Shown here piece after piece: positions 44,891-53,640 of a stretch of 64,000 bases of DNA; the stretch's first letter is position 1; the number at the start of each line of letters is the position of its first letter. Origin of the DNA: Pseudochelatococcus sp047501465 (GTDB taxonomy: Bacteria > Pseudomonadota > Alphaproteobacteria > Rhizobiales > Beijerinckiaceae); contig NZ_JAZDRL010000001.1 in assembly GCF_047501465.1 (NCBI RefSeq), positions 186,001 through 250,000 on the forward strand, given 5' to 3'. The position numbers and the translations under genes are program-made. Below the pieces are notes generated by a model, which saw nothing but the letters and a program-made list of their open reading frames with translations, did no database searches and was not told the DNA's origin.

Positions 44891-45542
44891 CTGGATGCGA
44901 GAGATTGCAACGGAACCATTAGGGTTATTCGCACGTTGTTTGCGACAGATATAACATTCGGCAGAACAATTGCTTATCGCCTTTGTCTGCTATGAAGTGC
45001 AGACTCTGGAGTGGTGCATTACCGGCTTTCAGCTCGCATTCAGTTAAAATTATGGGGAAAAATGACGGTATAAAGCAGGAAGGTTAAATCCGAATATATC
45101 GATAGGTGTTTTTATATCGATTGGTTATAAGATTTTGTTGTTTTTTGTTACTTGTAAGGCGGGTTTAATTACGTTCTGTCGCCATATTTTGTATAAGAGT
45201 AGGGCGTGTTTTCGATTTTCGACATGTTTGCCGGGCGTCTATGAGGGCATTGTGTTAAATGTCTGAATGAGAAATTATTTTAGGGCATGATTGCGGTTCA
45301 TTTGAATCGTGCAAGTGCTCTAACTTTTAAGCAGGCGCGTTTTCAGAAAAAGCAGTATCCGCTTTTTCTGAAAACGTTATAGTCAGGCCTTGGTTATGGG
45401 CTTCGTGCGGGGTGCGCCCACATGATGTCCTCATGGTCTACGCGGACGCGATCGGGTTGGCAGGGAGATTTCCCTCAAACGTTTGTCGTGTCCAATGTTG
45501 AGCTAGATTTGCAGTTGGCTGCATCGAATCCGGAGCTTCAGA
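44891..45542. other. Non-coding 650-bp region holding a dispersed-repeat-like element
   Basis: No gene is seen. An AT-rich stretch is followed by a bipartite element (see the repeat at 45282-45376), then a GC-normal leader to the gene at 45543. No remnant of a chvG kinase was recognised in any frame. Confidence 0.6.
45282..45376. repeat. Hyphomicrobiales-type intergenic repeat with perfect 16-bp hairpin
   Basis: The first part reads GCATGATTGCGGTTCATTTG and ends GTGCTCTAACTTTT, like the CGCTCTAA repeats scattered in Brucella and Rhizobium relatives. The second part is a perfect inverted repeat, CGTTTTCAGAAAAAGC (45338-45353), 7-base loop, GCTTTTTCTGAAAACG (45361-45376). Family membership is from memory of such elements. 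Confidence 0.6.
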
Positions 45543-45965
45543 ATGACTTCTCTTACCTCGCATTCCGAGCATGATCAGCAGAATACGGTGTCATCGTTTG
45601 GACTACGTTGGGCTGCATTGCGCGGCATGCTTGATTCTCCGCTGATTAACGCGGATGACCAGCGCTCACTTAGAGACGAGTTGCTGCGTGAGTTAAAATC
45701 CATTGAGCGCGCTGTTGGCGGCCTTGCTGCACGCAATGAGTTTGAAGTTGCAGCTAAGCTGGACATCATTCGTCAGAGCGTTGCTGAGTCTGTTGGCAAA
45801 GAGCACGTTTGGCTTGTCGATTTGCTTGACAGCATCGGTCAGGATGTCAGCCTTCTGTCGAAGCGTTTCCGGGCGGGTTCTGCATCTGCGCAGACTTCTG
45901 CTTCTGCGCAGGCACAGACCCAGACTACCGCTCCTTCTGCGCGGGCTGCTTCAGGCGCAGCTTGA
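45543..45965 (+). CDS. Helical protein of unknown function with Ala/Ser/Thr-rich tail
   Basis: A 140-residue protein. The first 110 residues look wholly helical (LLRELKSIERAVGGLAARNE), while the last 30 are low-complexity (SASAQTSASAQAQTQTTAPS). There is no signal peptide or membrane segment. GGAG precedes the ATG by seven bases. I do not recognise the family. The following gene encodes a small lipoprotein, 176 bases away on the same strand. Confidence 0.65.
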   Translation: MTSLTSHSEHDQQNTVSSFGLRWAALRGMLDSPLINADDQRSLRDELLRELKSIERAVGGLAARNEFEVAAKLDIIRQSVAESVGKEHVWLVDLLDSIGQDVSLLSKRFRAGSASAQTSASAQAQTQTTAPSARAASGAA

Positions 45966-46141
45966 TCCTGATGGTGATTTCTGGGCGGCTTATTGATCTG
46001 GAAATCATGCGATTGCACTGAAGGGTGCGATGGCGGGTTTATGCGATTTTGATCGTAGAACCCTGGCTTGTTGTGTAAAGACCGCGTCCGTGTGGCTGTT
46101 GGGTATGCGGAAAAGCGCGTTGGTATTGTGGAGGTAAAACG

Positions 46142-46417
46142 ATGCACAAGGTTTGGCACAAGGTTGTGATTGCTTCGGTGATGGCTCTTGGTTTGGTTGC
46201 ATGTAACACGACCAATCCCACAGATCGTGCCGTTGGTGGCGCCCTGATCGGTGGTGGCGCAGGTGCGCTTGTTGGTGGTCTTGCTTCTGGCTCGGCAGGC
46301 GGTGCGCTTGCAGGTGGCGCCATTGGTGCAGCTGGTGGCGCGATTGTCGGTGCGGCAACAGCACCGCGGTGTGAGGAATACTGGTATCAGGGCCGCCGCT
46401 ACCAGCGCTGCAACTAA
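46142..46417 (+). CDS. Small glycine-zipper lipoprotein
   Basis: A 91-residue lipoprotein: signal sequence with lipobox (VMALGLVACN), then a glycine zipper (RAVGGALIGGGAGALVGGLA and AGGAIGAAGGAIVGAATA) and a short Cys/Tyr/Arg tail (CEEYWYQGRRYQRCN). Such proteins belong to the loose glycine-zipper 2TM / 17 kDa surface antigen-like group and are thought to insert into the outer membrane. GTGGAGG precedes the start and a strong terminator follows. Confidence 0.85.
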   Translation: MHKVWHKVVIASVMALGLVACNTTNPTDRAVGGALIGGGAGALVGGLASGSAGGALAGGAIGAAGGAIVGAATAPRCEEYWYQGRRYQRCN

Positions 46418-46434
46418 TTCTTGCTATTTTAAGG

Positions 46435-46469
46435 GCCTCCATAGGCAGTATGCTTATGGAGGCTTTTTT
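46435..46469 (+). terminator. Rho-independent terminator after the glycine-zipper lipoprotein
   Basis: Stem GCCTCCATA / TATGGAGGC with an 11-base loop, followed by six T residues. Confidence 0.92.
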
Positions 46470-46638
46470 GTGCGTTCAATTCTTTAAATATTTGTATTTG
46501 TAGCGGCTTGAATCTCAAGCTGGATTATAGTCCTCGATATTACTGCATATTTTACTAGATTGTGATGTTTCAATCTTCTTCTTTTCGTTTACGATTTACC
46601 ATTCAATTGATTATGGAAGCATAACGAGGAAAGAGAAT

Positions 46639-47523
46639 ATGGCCCGCCTGACCGCAAAAGATTTTCCGCGTGAGCTTCTTGAGCTCTATGATTTTTATGC
46701 GCATGGCAAAATTTCCAAACGCGAATTTCTAGACCGTGCTGCCAAGTTTACGGTAGCTGGAGTAACGGCGGCCTCTCTTTTGGCTACACTCAGTCCGAAC
46801 TACGCTCTTGCCCAGCAAGTCCAGTTCACGGACCCGGAAATTGTTGCTGAATACATTACTTATCCATCCCCAAAAGGAAATGGTGAGGTGCGGGGCTATT
46901 TTGTACGTCCCGCAAAAGCCGAAGGCCCCCTGCCGGGTGTGGTGGTTGTTCATGAAAACCGCGGGCTGAATCCTTATATTGAGGATGTTGCTCGTCGCTT
47001 GGCTAAAGCTGGGTTTGTTGCTCTTGCTCCTGATGGATTGAGTTCAGTTGGTGGCTATCCGGGAAATGATGAGAAGGGAAGGGAGCTCCAGCAACAAGTT
47101 GATCCCGAAAAGCTTCTGAACGACTTTTTCGCTGCGATTGAGTTTCTCATGGCGCGTGCGGATACAACCAAGGTTGGCATTACCGGCTTCTGTTATGGCG
47201 GGGGTGTATCAAATGCTGCTGCCATTGCTTATCCCGAGCTTGCTGCAGCAGTCCCATTTTATGGCAGGCAGGCCCCTTTAGAGAAGGTGTCTCTTATTAA
47301 TGCCCCGCTTCTATTGCATTATGCTGAGCATGATACAAACATCAACGCTGGCTGGCCTGCGTATGAGGCCGCTTTAAAGGAGAACGGCAAGACCTTCGAG
47401 GCGTATATCTATCCAGGAACCAATCACGGCTTTCATAACGATTCAACCCCACGTTATGATGAGGCTGCTGCAAAGCTTGCGTGGGATCGCACGATCGATT
47501 GGTTCAAGCGTTATCTAAGTTAG
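46639..47523 (+). CDS. Exported dienelactone hydrolase family protein
   Basis: A 294-residue alpha/beta hydrolase. The triad is Cys175 in ITGFCYGGGVSNAAA, Asp222 in HYAEHDTNINAG and His253 in GTNHGFHNDSTPRYDEAAA, the cysteine-nucleophile pattern of dienelactone hydrolases. A hydrophobic stretch at about residues 38-58 (VAGVTAASLLATLSPNYALA) after a charged N-terminus containing KISKREFLDRAAKF looks like a long export signal; this N-terminal block is common in exported YghX-like relatives. The natural substrate is unknown. AACGAGGAAAGAG precedes the start. Confidence 0.9.
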   Translation: MARLTAKDFPRELLELYDFYAHGKISKREFLDRAAKFTVAGVTAASLLATLSPNYALAQQVQFTDPEIVAEYITYPSPKGNGEVRGYFVRPAKAEGPLPGVVVVHENRGLNPYIEDVARRLAKAGFVALAPDGLSSVGGYPGNDEKGRELQQQVDPEKLLNDFFAAIEFLMARADTTKVGITGFCYGGGVSNAAAIAYPELAAAVPFYGRQAPLEKVSLINAPLLLHYAEHDTNINAGWPAYEAALKENGKTFEAYIYPGTNHGFHNDSTPRYDEAAAKLAWDRTIDWFKRYLS

Positions 47524-47705
47524 CGCGCAGAAGGGGCAGTTTGTTTGACTGGGAGCTCTTAATAGGTTAAAGTCTAGAATTGTAGATAGTAGACAAAAAT
47601 AAAGAAGTTTTTAGCATAAATTATCATCAAAGATGTGATTGTTGTAACTGATTATCTGATGTGTTTGTTACGTAACATTATAATTAGAATTGATTGGATA
47701 GCTTG

Positions 47706-48707
47706 ATGTATAATATTCATCCGAGTTCAGGTGATCATAATATTTATATGCCGCCAGGTTCAGATCAATCTGAAAAAAATGATCTGCCTAACCATAACAT
47801 TCCACCTATTCCGGGTGTAGGTGCAGACATTGTCAATGCGGCAAACCGTTCTGATGACACATCGCGGGTAGTGAAGTGGATTGTGAGTGCGGTCAACTAT
47901 GTGAAGTCACTCTGGGATTCCTTATTACTAAGTGCAAAGTCTTATTTGGGGCTAATAGCTGCAACAAAGTTTGATGGGCTTGATGATGCCCGTTCAGTAA
48001 GCATGAAGGCGGACGCTTGTAATCAGCCCTCGCCTGAAGAGATTCAGGGGGGTGATTTACCAGTATTGGATAGTCCCGCAGAAGATGAGTTTAAGGGGTT
48101 TGATGCCTCTGCATTTAATGAATTAAAGCCAGAACAACAACGTAGGCTTACTGTATCTATACTTTGTAAACTTCCCGATGAAGAATGGGAATGCCTTAAT
48201 ATATCGGTGTTAAATAATTTGCCTCCTGCAGAGCAGTGCAAAGTTAAAGCATCTATGTTTGATAAACTAGATCCTTTGCAGTATCATTATCTATCAGCAT
48301 CTTTACTGCTCAATATGCCTCTTGAAGAGCAATGTTGCATCAAAGCGCATGCGCTAAATTGTTTGAACCCAACAGAGCAAAAACGCATTCCTGCATCTCT
48401 TCTGGATAAGCTGGATCCTGAAGAGTGGAAAAATCTTGACGCAAATGTGCTCAATAATCTTGATCCAAGTCAGTGGGGCTACCTGAAAGCAGATATGCTA
48501 AATCTGATGGATCATAAATCATGGGAACGTCTGCACGCAAATGTAATAAATGGGATGGCTTCTGGTGAATTGGCTAAGCTTAAGGCAGACGTGATAAATA
48601 GCATGCATCCTGATGAATGGTCTCAGCTTGAGGAAGAGACACTGGAGCAGATGGATCCCGCACAATTCGCGCTTTTGGGAGATTTTGTTCTTTCAAGTTT
48701 ACCTTAG
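47706..48707 (+). CDS. Protein of twelve tandem 16-residue repeats, unknown family
   Basis: A 333-residue protein in noticeably AT-rich DNA. The N-terminal 50 residues are Pro/Asn/Asp-rich (NIPPIPGVGADIVNAANRSD), then come amphipathic helices (VKWIVSAVNYVKSLWDSLLL) and an acidic linker. From about residue 130 to the end run twelve gapless 16-residue repeats with consensus A-x-h-h-N-x-[LM]-x-P-x-[EQ]-[WQ]-x-x-[LI]-x, for example ASLLDKLDPEEWKNLD and ANVLNNLDPSQWGYLK, plus a half repeat. This predicts a short two-helix or helix-turn solenoid. There is no signal peptide or enzymatic motif. The ribosome site is weak (GGATA); an in-frame TTG lies four codons upstream. A broken relative lies at 10110-10523. 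No function can be assigned. Confidence 0.75.
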   Translation: MYNIHPSSGDHNIYMPPGSDQSEKNDLPNHNIPPIPGVGADIVNAANRSDDTSRVVKWIVSAVNYVKSLWDSLLLSAKSYLGLIAATKFDGLDDARSVSMKADACNQPSPEEIQGGDLPVLDSPAEDEFKGFDASAFNELKPEQQRRLTVSILCKLPDEEWECLNISVLNNLPPAEQCKVKASMFDKLDPLQYHYLSASLLLNMPLEEQCCIKAHALNCLNPTEQKRIPASLLDKLDPEEWKNLDANVLNNLDPSQWGYLKADMLNLMDHKSWERLHANVINGMASGELAKLKADVINSMHPDEWSQLEEETLEQMDPAQFALLGDFVLSSLP

Positions 48708-48729
48708 GAAGTGAGGGATTTTATTTAGT

Positions 48730-49740
48730 TTATGTTTCTCTTTCTACTTCGATACAGTAAAAAGGCTGATCAAAGGTAGAGATATAGCGCGCAGCATCAG
48801 AAAGCTTAATGGTTCTGCGCTCATTTCTGCCATTGATCAGATGAATAGGAATGTCTGGAAACGCTGCAAATTGCGCAAGCACTTGAGCTGCCGAGCCACT
48901 TAAAGGTGTATATGCCGCCAGCGGAATGCTGGCTTCATCACGTCCCTTGCCCAGGGTATAGACCTCGAGCACTTTTTGCTTACCGAATTCTGCATTTGCA
49001 ATCGCCATTGCAGCTTGCACAGGATCAATGCTGACAAAAGCAGCTTCTTCAACCTTCACGCCCGCGACATAAGTGCCATTTTCAAGTTTTATGATGACTG
49101 ATTGCGAGGTTTTACTCGCAAAATCTACTGACTCTAGTTCTTGCAGCCAGGATATAATTTCATTTTCGGATTTTATATTTGTACGTATTAATCGTGCTTC
49201 GACTTCATGCGCTGATGGCATAAATATTTTTGCGGTATTTTCTTCTTTAGAAATCAATTCTGGCGCATATTGTCTAAATGTAAAAGCATCTGGTAAGAAT
49301 TCACCAACAGTAGTTTCCTTATGTGTGCCGTTTAAGGAAATAGAATGAATTTTAACTGCGGTATCAGCCAAGCTGGCAATCTGTTGCCTGCATTTGCCGC
49401 AGCATGAAACGCAATTGTCCGCTAAAGGGTGAGCATCGCCTTTGCTGAGCATTCTGGGGGCGCCCATGAGCCAGCCTTCAACAATTTCTGCTCTTTTTCC
49501 AAGAGCTGTGGCAATTGCAGAAATGCAGCCTTCTTCCCCGTGAGTGCTTAATCTGTGATGTGGATTCTCCACGTTTACGCCGGCAAAATAATAAGTATCA
49601 TCATCACCGATTTTTGCTCGAAACACTGCTGTTACATCAAAACTTGATGCAACGACATAAGGATTTCCGCGTAACTCCCTCAGCCAATCTGCGATTTGTG
49701 CTGGTGTGGGTGGCGATGCCAGTTTTTTAAATACTTTCAT
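48730..49740 (-). CDS. Two-domain cytidine deaminase-like protein
   Basis: A 336-residue protein with two cytidine-deaminase-fold domains, as in E. coli Cdd. The first is catalytic: FAGVNVENPHHRLSTHGEEG supplies His67 and Glu69, and NCVSCCGKCRQQIASLAD supplies zinc ligands Cys114 and Cys117, with Cys instead of Pro before the usual CGxCR. TVGEFLPDAF is the conserved closing motif. The second domain (YVAGVKVEEAAFVSIDPVQA) has lost the metal ligands. It would deaminate cytidine or deoxycytidine, although a changed substrate is possible given the altered motifs. It is convergent with the repeat-protein gene, 22 bases apart, and shares its AT-rich composition. Confidence 0.78.
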   Translation of the reverse strand: MKVFKKLASPPTPAQIADWLRELRGNPYVVASSFDVTAVFRAKIGDDDTYYFAGVNVENPHHRLSTHGEEGCISAIATALGKRAEIVEGWLMGAPRMLSKGDAHPLADNCVSCCGKCRQQIASLADTAVKIHSISLNGTHKETTVGEFLPDAFTFRQYAPELISKEENTAKIFMPSAHEVEARLIRTNIKSENEIISWLQELESVDFASKTSQSVIIKLENGTYVAGVKVEEAAFVSIDPVQAAMAIANAEFGKQKVLEVYTLGKGRDEASIPLAAYTPLSGSAAQVLAQFAAFPDIPIHLINGRNERRTIKLSDAARYISTFDQPFYCIEVERET

Positions 49741-49914
49741 ATTATTCCAATCAAATGATTGAGAATGTTATTATGATTGTATCTTGGTTTGCTGATAGTT
49801 ATCAATAAATTCCGACGCTGGGATTAAATTCATTCTCACTTATTGCCATTTATCATACCAGTGGAAACTGGGAAATTCGATTTTTAAGGCTCATTACGCC
49901 ATGTTGGCGGATGA

Positions 49915-50040
49915 GCCAGGAACGAGTGCTATCAGGGATGTTACCGATGGCGTTATGAGGACGAAACTCATGAGTTTGTTCATGACCAGCTCTGTCCGGG
50001 CCGCAAACTGCACATTCTGACTATTGTTCAGATGGATTAA
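49915..50040 (+). pseudogene. Remnant of an IS3-family transposase
   Basis: A 41-codon open stretch between stops reads ...YRWRYEDETHEFVHDQLCPG followed by RKLHILTIVQMD. This matches the start of the DDE integrase core of IS3-family OrfB proteins (pattern DFVHDxLxxGRKxRxLTxVD), with the D before FVH changed to E. Nothing else of the transposase or its inverted repeats was found in the surrounding 350-base gap (49741-50093), so the element is nearly erased. Confidence 0.65.
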
Positions 50041-50093
50041 GCCACAGGGACAATGTCCAGCTGATTGAAGCCCCTTTTATGAAAGAGGAACAT

Positions 50094-52262
50094 TTACTGA
50101 ATACTGTTCGCTGGATTAACCAGAAGCGATTTCTCAACCGTCTGCCAGAGGAAGAAACTTTGCAGATCAGCAAAATACATATCGTTTTGTTGCTTAAAGT
50201 CCCGAGAATGCCCCGCGTTCTGCTCAGCAAAAACCAGCACGGGATTTGGGTTCGAGATGTGCTTGTTTATCTCTTGCAAGCGAGCAGAAAATTTAGCGCT
50301 CTGCCATGGTGACACCCGGTTATCATTAAGCCCTACCGTCAAGAGCATTGCAGGATACCTCACGCCGTCCTGCAAGTGCTGGTAGGCATCAATAGCCTGC
50401 AAAGATCGCAGCCCCTCAGGCGTTGATACAGATCCAAACTCATGCACATTGAATGGGCCTATCGGCATTTGCTCAAAGCGTAGGGCATTCAGCATGCCTA
50501 CATCAATAGCAGCTGCAGCAAACAGATCCGGCCGTAATGCGACAGCCATGCCAACCATGATCCCGCCAGCGCTCTGGCCCGATGCTACAAGCTTATCCGG
50601 ACGCGTATATTGCTGCTGGATTAAATATTCTGCACAATCGATGAAATCATGAACCGTGTTGATCTTGCGCGGCCCCATTCCCGCCTCATGCCATGATGGG
50701 CCAAGTTCGCCACCGCCGCGAACATGCGCAATGGCAATAATGCCGCCACGCTCAAGCCATACAAGACGCGAGGCATTAAAGTTTGCAAACTCGCTCACAC
50801 CATAGGCCCCGTAGCCCCTTAACCAGGTGGGGTGAGATCCATCAAACGCCATATCGCGCTTGCGAATAATGGTGAGCGGGATCATCGTGCCATCGCGCGC
50901 GGGAACCAGTTTTTCTTCTGCGATATATGGACTGAAATCATCTGGAAGGGGACTGATAATCCCGCTATCGACAATCACATTCTTTTTCGCGTCGTAGCGA
51001 TACAGTGCGGGTGGCTCTGTCCAGCCTTGAATATTCAGCAGAATATCGGACTGGTCTTCGCTGCTTAAAACGTATCCGATGGTGCCCTTGAAGGGCAGCT
51101 CTATATCGTGTTTTTGCGACAGATTATCCAAGGGCACTCGCACAAGTTTGCTGGCCCCCTTTTGTTGATAGCCAATATAGAGACTGTCCATGCTTTTTCG
51201 GAAAATGTTCAGCTCGCTGTCTGAAAACTCCAGAATAGCTTCTTCGTTTGCAGGCTCCTCAAGCAATGATCGTGAAGTTATCGTATAGCCAGAGCGGGCA
51301 TTAGAGCGGGCAATATAGAGTTTATCTCCATGAAGTATCGCGCTTGTTACGTTGTCTTTTGTATCGATAATTATCTGCCATGACGTGCGCACTCCATCAA
51401 CCTGATCAGCTTTAACAGCGTAGACAGAAATGCTGTGGCCGCTGATTGCGCGGCCTAAAATACCAATCACCCAGGGGGAGGATTGTGACGTTATGACAAA
51501 GACATCATCATCCGCCTTTGCCTCCGGAACAGACGCGATGCCAACCCCGAAAACGGCTTCATCCGTGCTGGCGTTTTCTCCCAGCCGGTGCAGGTAGACT
51601 TGCTTGCCCGTTAAAGTCTCAGACTCAGGCAATTCGGTGCCCTCAAGGGCTGAGCGTGCGTAGAAGAATGATTGCTGATCCGATCGCCAGTTCATATTGG
51701 GATGGCGCACCATGGGGATTGTATCCGGCAAGTCCGTCTCGGCCGCGACATCGTAGATGCGTAGAGTCGTGAATTCTGATCCATTCTTTGAGAGCCCATA
51801 AGCAACATAATGGCCATTCCGTGAGGGCACGTAGTAAGTCAGATCGTGATGCAGGGGGAGATCAAGCAGCAGCTGTTCCGGCTTATCGCCTTCCTGCATA
51901 AACAGGCGACCGTAGGGGTGGTCTGATGTGTCTTTGCGATAAAAATGGCGGTCTTTTTGCACGGTGATGCTGTAAGGATTGAATACGTCGAGGCCTATAT
52001 TGGCGCTACGATCGATAACCTCTTTGCGCCAGGGCAGCGTGTCCAGCGTATTACGCGTTTGTTGTGATTGCTGAAGGAACCATGCCTTTAATGGCTCTTT
52101 CTCAGTCTCCATCCACTGATAGGGATCTGTAGTATTTATGACCTTCTTCTCAGCCAATGTAGGCATGAGGCTCATAAATATAATTGTAAAGCAAAGCGCG
52201 AATACCATGCTAGCAACGCGTGTTTTATTTAGCTTTTTTAAAAATTCCCTAAACAATTTCAT
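50094..52262 (-). CDS. Exported prolyl oligopeptidase family serine peptidase
   Basis: A 722-residue S9A-family peptidase. After a signal-anchor-like N-terminus (ASMVFALCFTIIFMSLMPTL) come the family start TDPYQWMETEKEPLKAW, a seven-bladed beta-propeller and the C-terminal hydrolase domain. The triad is Ser in VASGQSAGGIMVGMAV, Asp in TVGLNDNRVSPWQSAK and His in AEQNAGHSRDFKQQ. It should cleave short peptides in the periplasm, after proline or, as in oligopeptidase B, after basic residues. It is the last chromosomal gene before the tRNA-Thr fragment that marks the island. Confidence 0.9.
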   Translation of the reverse strand: MKLFREFLKKLNKTRVASMVFALCFTIIFMSLMPTLAEKKVINTTDPYQWMETEKEPLKAWFLQQSQQTRNTLDTLPWRKEVIDRSANIGLDVFNPYSITVQKDRHFYRKDTSDHPYGRLFMQEGDKPEQLLLDLPLHHDLTYYVPSRNGHYVAYGLSKNGSEFTTLRIYDVAAETDLPDTIPMVRHPNMNWRSDQQSFFYARSALEGTELPESETLTGKQVYLHRLGENASTDEAVFGVGIASVPEAKADDDVFVITSQSSPWVIGILGRAISGHSISVYAVKADQVDGVRTSWQIIIDTKDNVTSAILHGDKLYIARSNARSGYTITSRSLLEEPANEEAILEFSDSELNIFRKSMDSLYIGYQQKGASKLVRVPLDNLSQKHDIELPFKGTIGYVLSSEDQSDILLNIQGWTEPPALYRYDAKKNVIVDSGIISPLPDDFSPYIAEEKLVPARDGTMIPLTIIRKRDMAFDGSHPTWLRGYGAYGVSEFANFNASRLVWLERGGIIAIAHVRGGGELGPSWHEAGMGPRKINTVHDFIDCAEYLIQQQYTRPDKLVASGQSAGGIMVGMAVALRPDLFAAAAIDVGMLNALRFEQMPIGPFNVHEFGSVSTPEGLRSLQAIDAYQHLQDGVRYPAMLLTVGLNDNRVSPWQSAKFSARLQEINKHISNPNPVLVFAEQNAGHSRDFKQQNDMYFADLQSFFLWQTVEKSLLVNPANSIQ

Positions 52263-52346
52263 ACGGCATTCTGCCTTTTTATGTAGCTTCAGGCCAGTTG
52301 CAGCATTGGATATGTAGGTTTAGCTAATTGTTTTTATTGCATTTAC

Positions 52347-52392
52347 TGGTGCTGCTGGCGAGGATTGAACTCGCGACCTCTCCCTTACCAAG
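52347..52392 (-). other. 3' fragment of tRNA-Thr(GGT): island attachment site
   Basis: On the minus strand the 46 bases run from the anticodon loop (CTTGGTAAGGGAG) through variable region, T arm (GTCGCGAGTTCAATCCTCGC) and acceptor (CAGCAGC) to ACCA. They match the 3' half of alphaproteobacterial tRNA-Thr(GGT). The next bases do not continue into a 5' half, so this is a remnant, as left by a tyrosine recombinase that crosses over at the anticodon loop. The CCA end faces left, placing the chromosome on that side and the inserted island on the right. Confidence 0.85.
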
Positions 52393-52569
52393 AATGATGG
52401 TTCGATGGTTTTTCATTTAAAATCAATAAGTTGCGTGCAAGTTTTCGAATGGTGCTCGGATTTTGCACGGGGTGCTTTTATCCGCCCGATCGCAGCCATA
52501 CAATAACAGGAGCGGCCCCATGCGGAATCTGGAAAACACCGAGTGGAAGAGCCGTGAGCTTGCTCACAT

Positions 52570-53640
52570 CTATCCTCCATATTTCGAAGGAATTGCTAAG
52601 GCGGAGAGCATACGAGGAACCATGTCGCGGGCAGTTCGTCCGGCTCCGATCAATGTTGCAGATGCAGCTCCGGCCCAGTTTCCATATCCTGCCATCCATA
52701 GCCGTGGCTCGGCGATTGCCTGCTGGTCATCAAGCGCAACCCGACCAGTTTCATCGACGATTCCAAGCTGACGCAGGTGATCAGTAGCCGGGCGGAAGCC
52801 TGTGCACCAGATCACTGCGTCGACCGCACTCTTCGTGCCATCCTTCCAGACCACACCATCAGCAACGAATTGTTCGAATGGACGCACGGCATTAAGCACG
52901 CCGCGCTCTCGGGCATCCTTGACTGGCTGCACCATGACGATGCTTCCAAGGCTTTGCTCACCAGCGGTGTCGGCCTCGCCTTTGACACGTGCCGTAGCAC
53001 GCTCGAACAGTATGCGGCCATCGACATCATCGGGAAGGAATGCAGGCGGGGTTGGTGTCACCCAGACAGCATTTGCAACTTCCGATATCTCCGCAAGGAT
53101 CTGAGCACCCGAATTGCCTCCGCCGACAATGATGACGTGTCGATCCTTGAACCGCTCAGGTCCACGATAGAAGGCCGAATGCAGCATCTCGCCCTTGAAA
53201 TCCTGCGATCCAGGATAATCGGGAATGAATGGCTTAGACCACGTGCCCGTCGCACTGATCACTGCGCGACTAGTCAACATTTCACCTGTTTCCAGCCTGA
53301 TGCCTAGATACTCTCCAGATCGCTCGACGCCGGTCACCTTGCATGGCCGCCGGATTGGAAATTCATAACGCGCTTCATAGCGGGTCAGGTAGTCGATAAC
53401 CTCGTTTCGGGTCGGATAACCATGCGATTTGCTAGCCGTCATCTGCCATCCGGGAAGCGAACTATAGCCTGCGGGTGAGAACAGTCGGAGCGAATCCCAC
53501 GTATTTTGCCACGCGCCGCCCGGGGCCTCTCCTGCGTCGAGAATGACGAAATCGGCATTGGCGCGGCGCAGATAGTAGGCGACAGCAAGGCCTGCCTGAC
53601 CACCACCGATGACAATCACATCATGGTCAGGCTTTGTCAT
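52570..53640 (-). CDS. arsO: Flavin-dependent monooxygenase of the arsenic operon (ArsO-like)
   Basis: A 356-residue single-component flavoprotein monooxygenase with two dinucleotide-binding motifs: FAD, VIVIGGGQAGLAVAYYLRR (residues 9-27), and NADPH, HVIIVGGGNSGAQILAEI. The GTWSKPFIPDYPGSQDF block is typical of the family, and the ATG(W/F)-type motif is VIWCTGFRPATDHLRQLGI. Such genes are named arsO where they sit in ars operons. The biochemical role is not settled; oxidation of an organic or trivalent arsenical is assumed. Its ATG overlaps the arsH stop by four bases. It is the last gene of the operon, 177 bases from the attachment site. Confidence 0.82.
   Translation of the reverse strand: MTKPDHDVIVIGGGQAGLAVAYYLRRANADFVILDAGEAPGGAWQNTWDSLRLFSPAGYSSLPGWQMTASKSHGYPTRNEVIDYLTRYEARYEFPIRRPCKVTGVERSGEYLGIRLETGEMLTSRAVISATGTWSKPFIPDYPGSQDFKGEMLHSAFYRGPERFKDRHVIIVGGGNSGAQILAEISEVANAVWVTPTPPAFLPDDVDGRILFERATARVKGEADTAGEQSLGSIVMVQPVKDARERGVLNAVRPFEQFVADGVVWKDGTKSAVDAVIWCTGFRPATDHLRQLGIVDETGRVALDDQQAIAEPRLWMAGYGNWAGAASATLIGAGRTARDMVPRMLSALAIPSKYGG

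Noticed and set aside
44182..44934. Minus-strand open frame of 250 codons over chvI
   Set aside because: It is the antisense shadow of a strongly conserved response regulator.
52463..52771. Small plus-strand frame at the island edge with an AGGAG-preceded ATG at about 52520
   Set aside because: Most of it is antisense to the flavin monooxygenase gene and its sequence matches nothing recognisable.
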